Source: a bacterium HR27
GTDB lineage: Bacteria > Chloroflexota > Chloroflexia > Thermomicrobiales > Thermomicrobiaceae
Direction: 5' to 3'
Length of the DNA: 5,261 nucleotides
Assembly (NCBI GenBank): GCA_002898975.1
Contig: BEID01000138.1
Span: 1-5,261 of the forward strand
Positions within the stretch are counted from its first letter, which is position 1, and every line of letters begins with the position of its first letter. Positions 4,642 through 5,261 of this stretch are shown here, one piece after another. Both the position numbers and the translations under genes were made by a program. The notes beneath the pieces are model-generated. The model searched no databases, was not told the DNA's origin, and worked only from the letters and a program-made list of their open reading frames with translations.

Positions 4642-5261
4642 TCGGACGTATGGCGAAGACGCGGAGCGAGCAGACAGCACAGGAGGAGGCGGTGGAGACA
4701 GGGTCGGTCGTTCGCCTGGCGATCGAGGGAATGACCTGTGCCTCGTGCGTGCGCCGCGTCGAGCGGGCGCTGACCAGGGTGCCGGGTGTCGTGGCGGCGG
4801 AGGTGAACCTGGCGACCGAGGAGGCCCGGGTTAGGCTGGCGCGACCGGACATCGCGGTCGAAGAACTCGCCGCGGCCATCGAGCGGGCAGGCTATCACGC
4901 ACGTCCACTCGGGATCGAGAACACAGGAGCGGAGTCCGAGGGCGCAGCGACGGTCGAGCTCACGATCGAGGGGATGACCTGCGCCTCGTGCGTGCGCCGG
5001 GTGGAACGCGCGTTGAGCCGCGTCCCGGGTGTCGCCGAGGCGAGCGTCAACCTGGCGACCGAGCAGGCGCTGGTGCACTACGACCCTCGGAAGGCGAGTC
5101 TCGATGCGCTCCTGCGTGCCGTGGAGGAGGCAGGGTATCGAGCGCACGTCCTCGTTCGCGATGCGGCCGAGGAGGACGAGACACGAGACGAAGCCGAGCA
5201 GCGCCGGATCGTTGCGTTGCAGCGGCTGCGCCGTGAGGTACTACTGGCCTGGCTCCTCGCC
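4638..5261 (+). CDS. copA: Copper-translocating P1B-type ATPase, N-terminal part (truncated by window end)
   Basis: 208 codons are visible and the frame is open at the window end. GTG 4638 overlaps the csoR stop (GTGA) and has GGAG (4628-4631) six bases upstream, so translational coupling is likely; ATG 4650 is the in-frame alternative with a weaker site. Two heavy-metal-associated (HMA) domains follow. The first has GMTCASC with Cys34 and Cys37, the second the same motif with Cys115 and Cys118. Each is about 65-70 residues of the ferredoxin-like copper-chaperone fold, ending in 'AGYHARPL' or 'AGYRAHVL'. A charged linker (about residues 175-195) leads to '[12 protein letters not shown]', the beginning of the first transmembrane region. 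The P-type core (CPC motif, DKTGT) lies outside the window. From the family and the csoR partner, the product should pump Cu(I) out of the cytosol across the inner membrane. Confidence 0.93.
   Translation, partial: MIGRMAKTRSEQTAQEEAVETGSVVRLAIEGMTCASCVRRVERALTRVPGVVAAEVNLATEEARVRLARPDIAVEELAAAIERAGYHARPLGIENTGAESEGAATVELTIEGMTCASCVRRVERALSRVPGVAEASVNLATEQALVHYDPRKASLDALLRAVEEAGYRAHVLVRDAAEEDETRDEAEQRRIVALQRLRREVLLAWLLA

Noticed and set aside
3010..4680. Minus-strand open frames at 3010-3786 and 3814-4680
   Set aside because: They are antisense to the CapA-like and csoR genes, which carry clear motifs; these are shadow frames.

Overview
The window is about 64-65% GC and gene-dense. It uses GTG/TTG starts and strong GGAGG-type ribosome binding sites. 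Gene content and protein style suggest a Chloroflexota bacterium of class Thermomicrobia (Thermomicrobium/Sphaerobacter-like). That placement is inference; no marker gene in the window proves it.

Layout. Positions 1-107 (minus) hold the first 35 codons of a class-III PLP aminotransferase resembling glutamate-1-semialdehyde aminomutase. A 201-bp gap follows, with a promoter whose -35 and -10 are 19 bp apart over a GC-rich dyad. Positions 309-1394 (minus) hold an EAL-domain cyclic-di-GMP phosphodiesterase reading frame, interrupted in frame by a TGA at 1035-1037. The N-terminal part is 1035-1394 and the catalytic EAL part is 309-1007. Positions 1395-1690 are a divergent intergenic region. Positions 1691-3193 (plus) hold a thioredoxin-like / NHL-repeat protein. 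Positions 3208-4188 (plus) hold a CapA-family metallophosphatase-like protein. Positions 4330-4641 (plus) hold a CsoR-type Cu(I) repressor preceded by its probable operator. Positions 4638-5261 (plus) hold the N-terminus of a copper P1B-type ATPase with two metal-binding HMA domains, cut by the window end.

The main discovery candidate is the thioredoxin/NHL gene. A frame beginning at GTG 1691, behind a strong Shine-Dalgarno, runs to 3193 with one internal TGA (codon 48, 1832-1834). The TGA falls exactly on the first Cys of the active-site CxxC: the family motif C-C-I-N-C becomes C-(TGA)-I-N-C. A compact stem-loop with a GUU loop lies 26 nt after the TGA, within the range expected of a bacterial SECIS. 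I read this as a selenocysteine-containing (UxxC) NHLRC2-like redox protein. A conventional gene caller would truncate it to a start near 1853 and lose the active site. Three neighbouring genes end in TGA, so UGA is not globally reassigned.

How the genes work together: the csoR-copA pair is a copper-responsive efflux operon, with CsoR repressing its own promoter until Cu(I) binds. The selenoprotein candidate and the CapA-like gene are 14 bp apart and probably cotranscribed. The EAL protein and the aminotransferase are on the opposite strand, with no visible functional link to the rest. I saw no tRNA, rRNA, CRISPR array, insertion sequence or convincing Rho-independent terminator.
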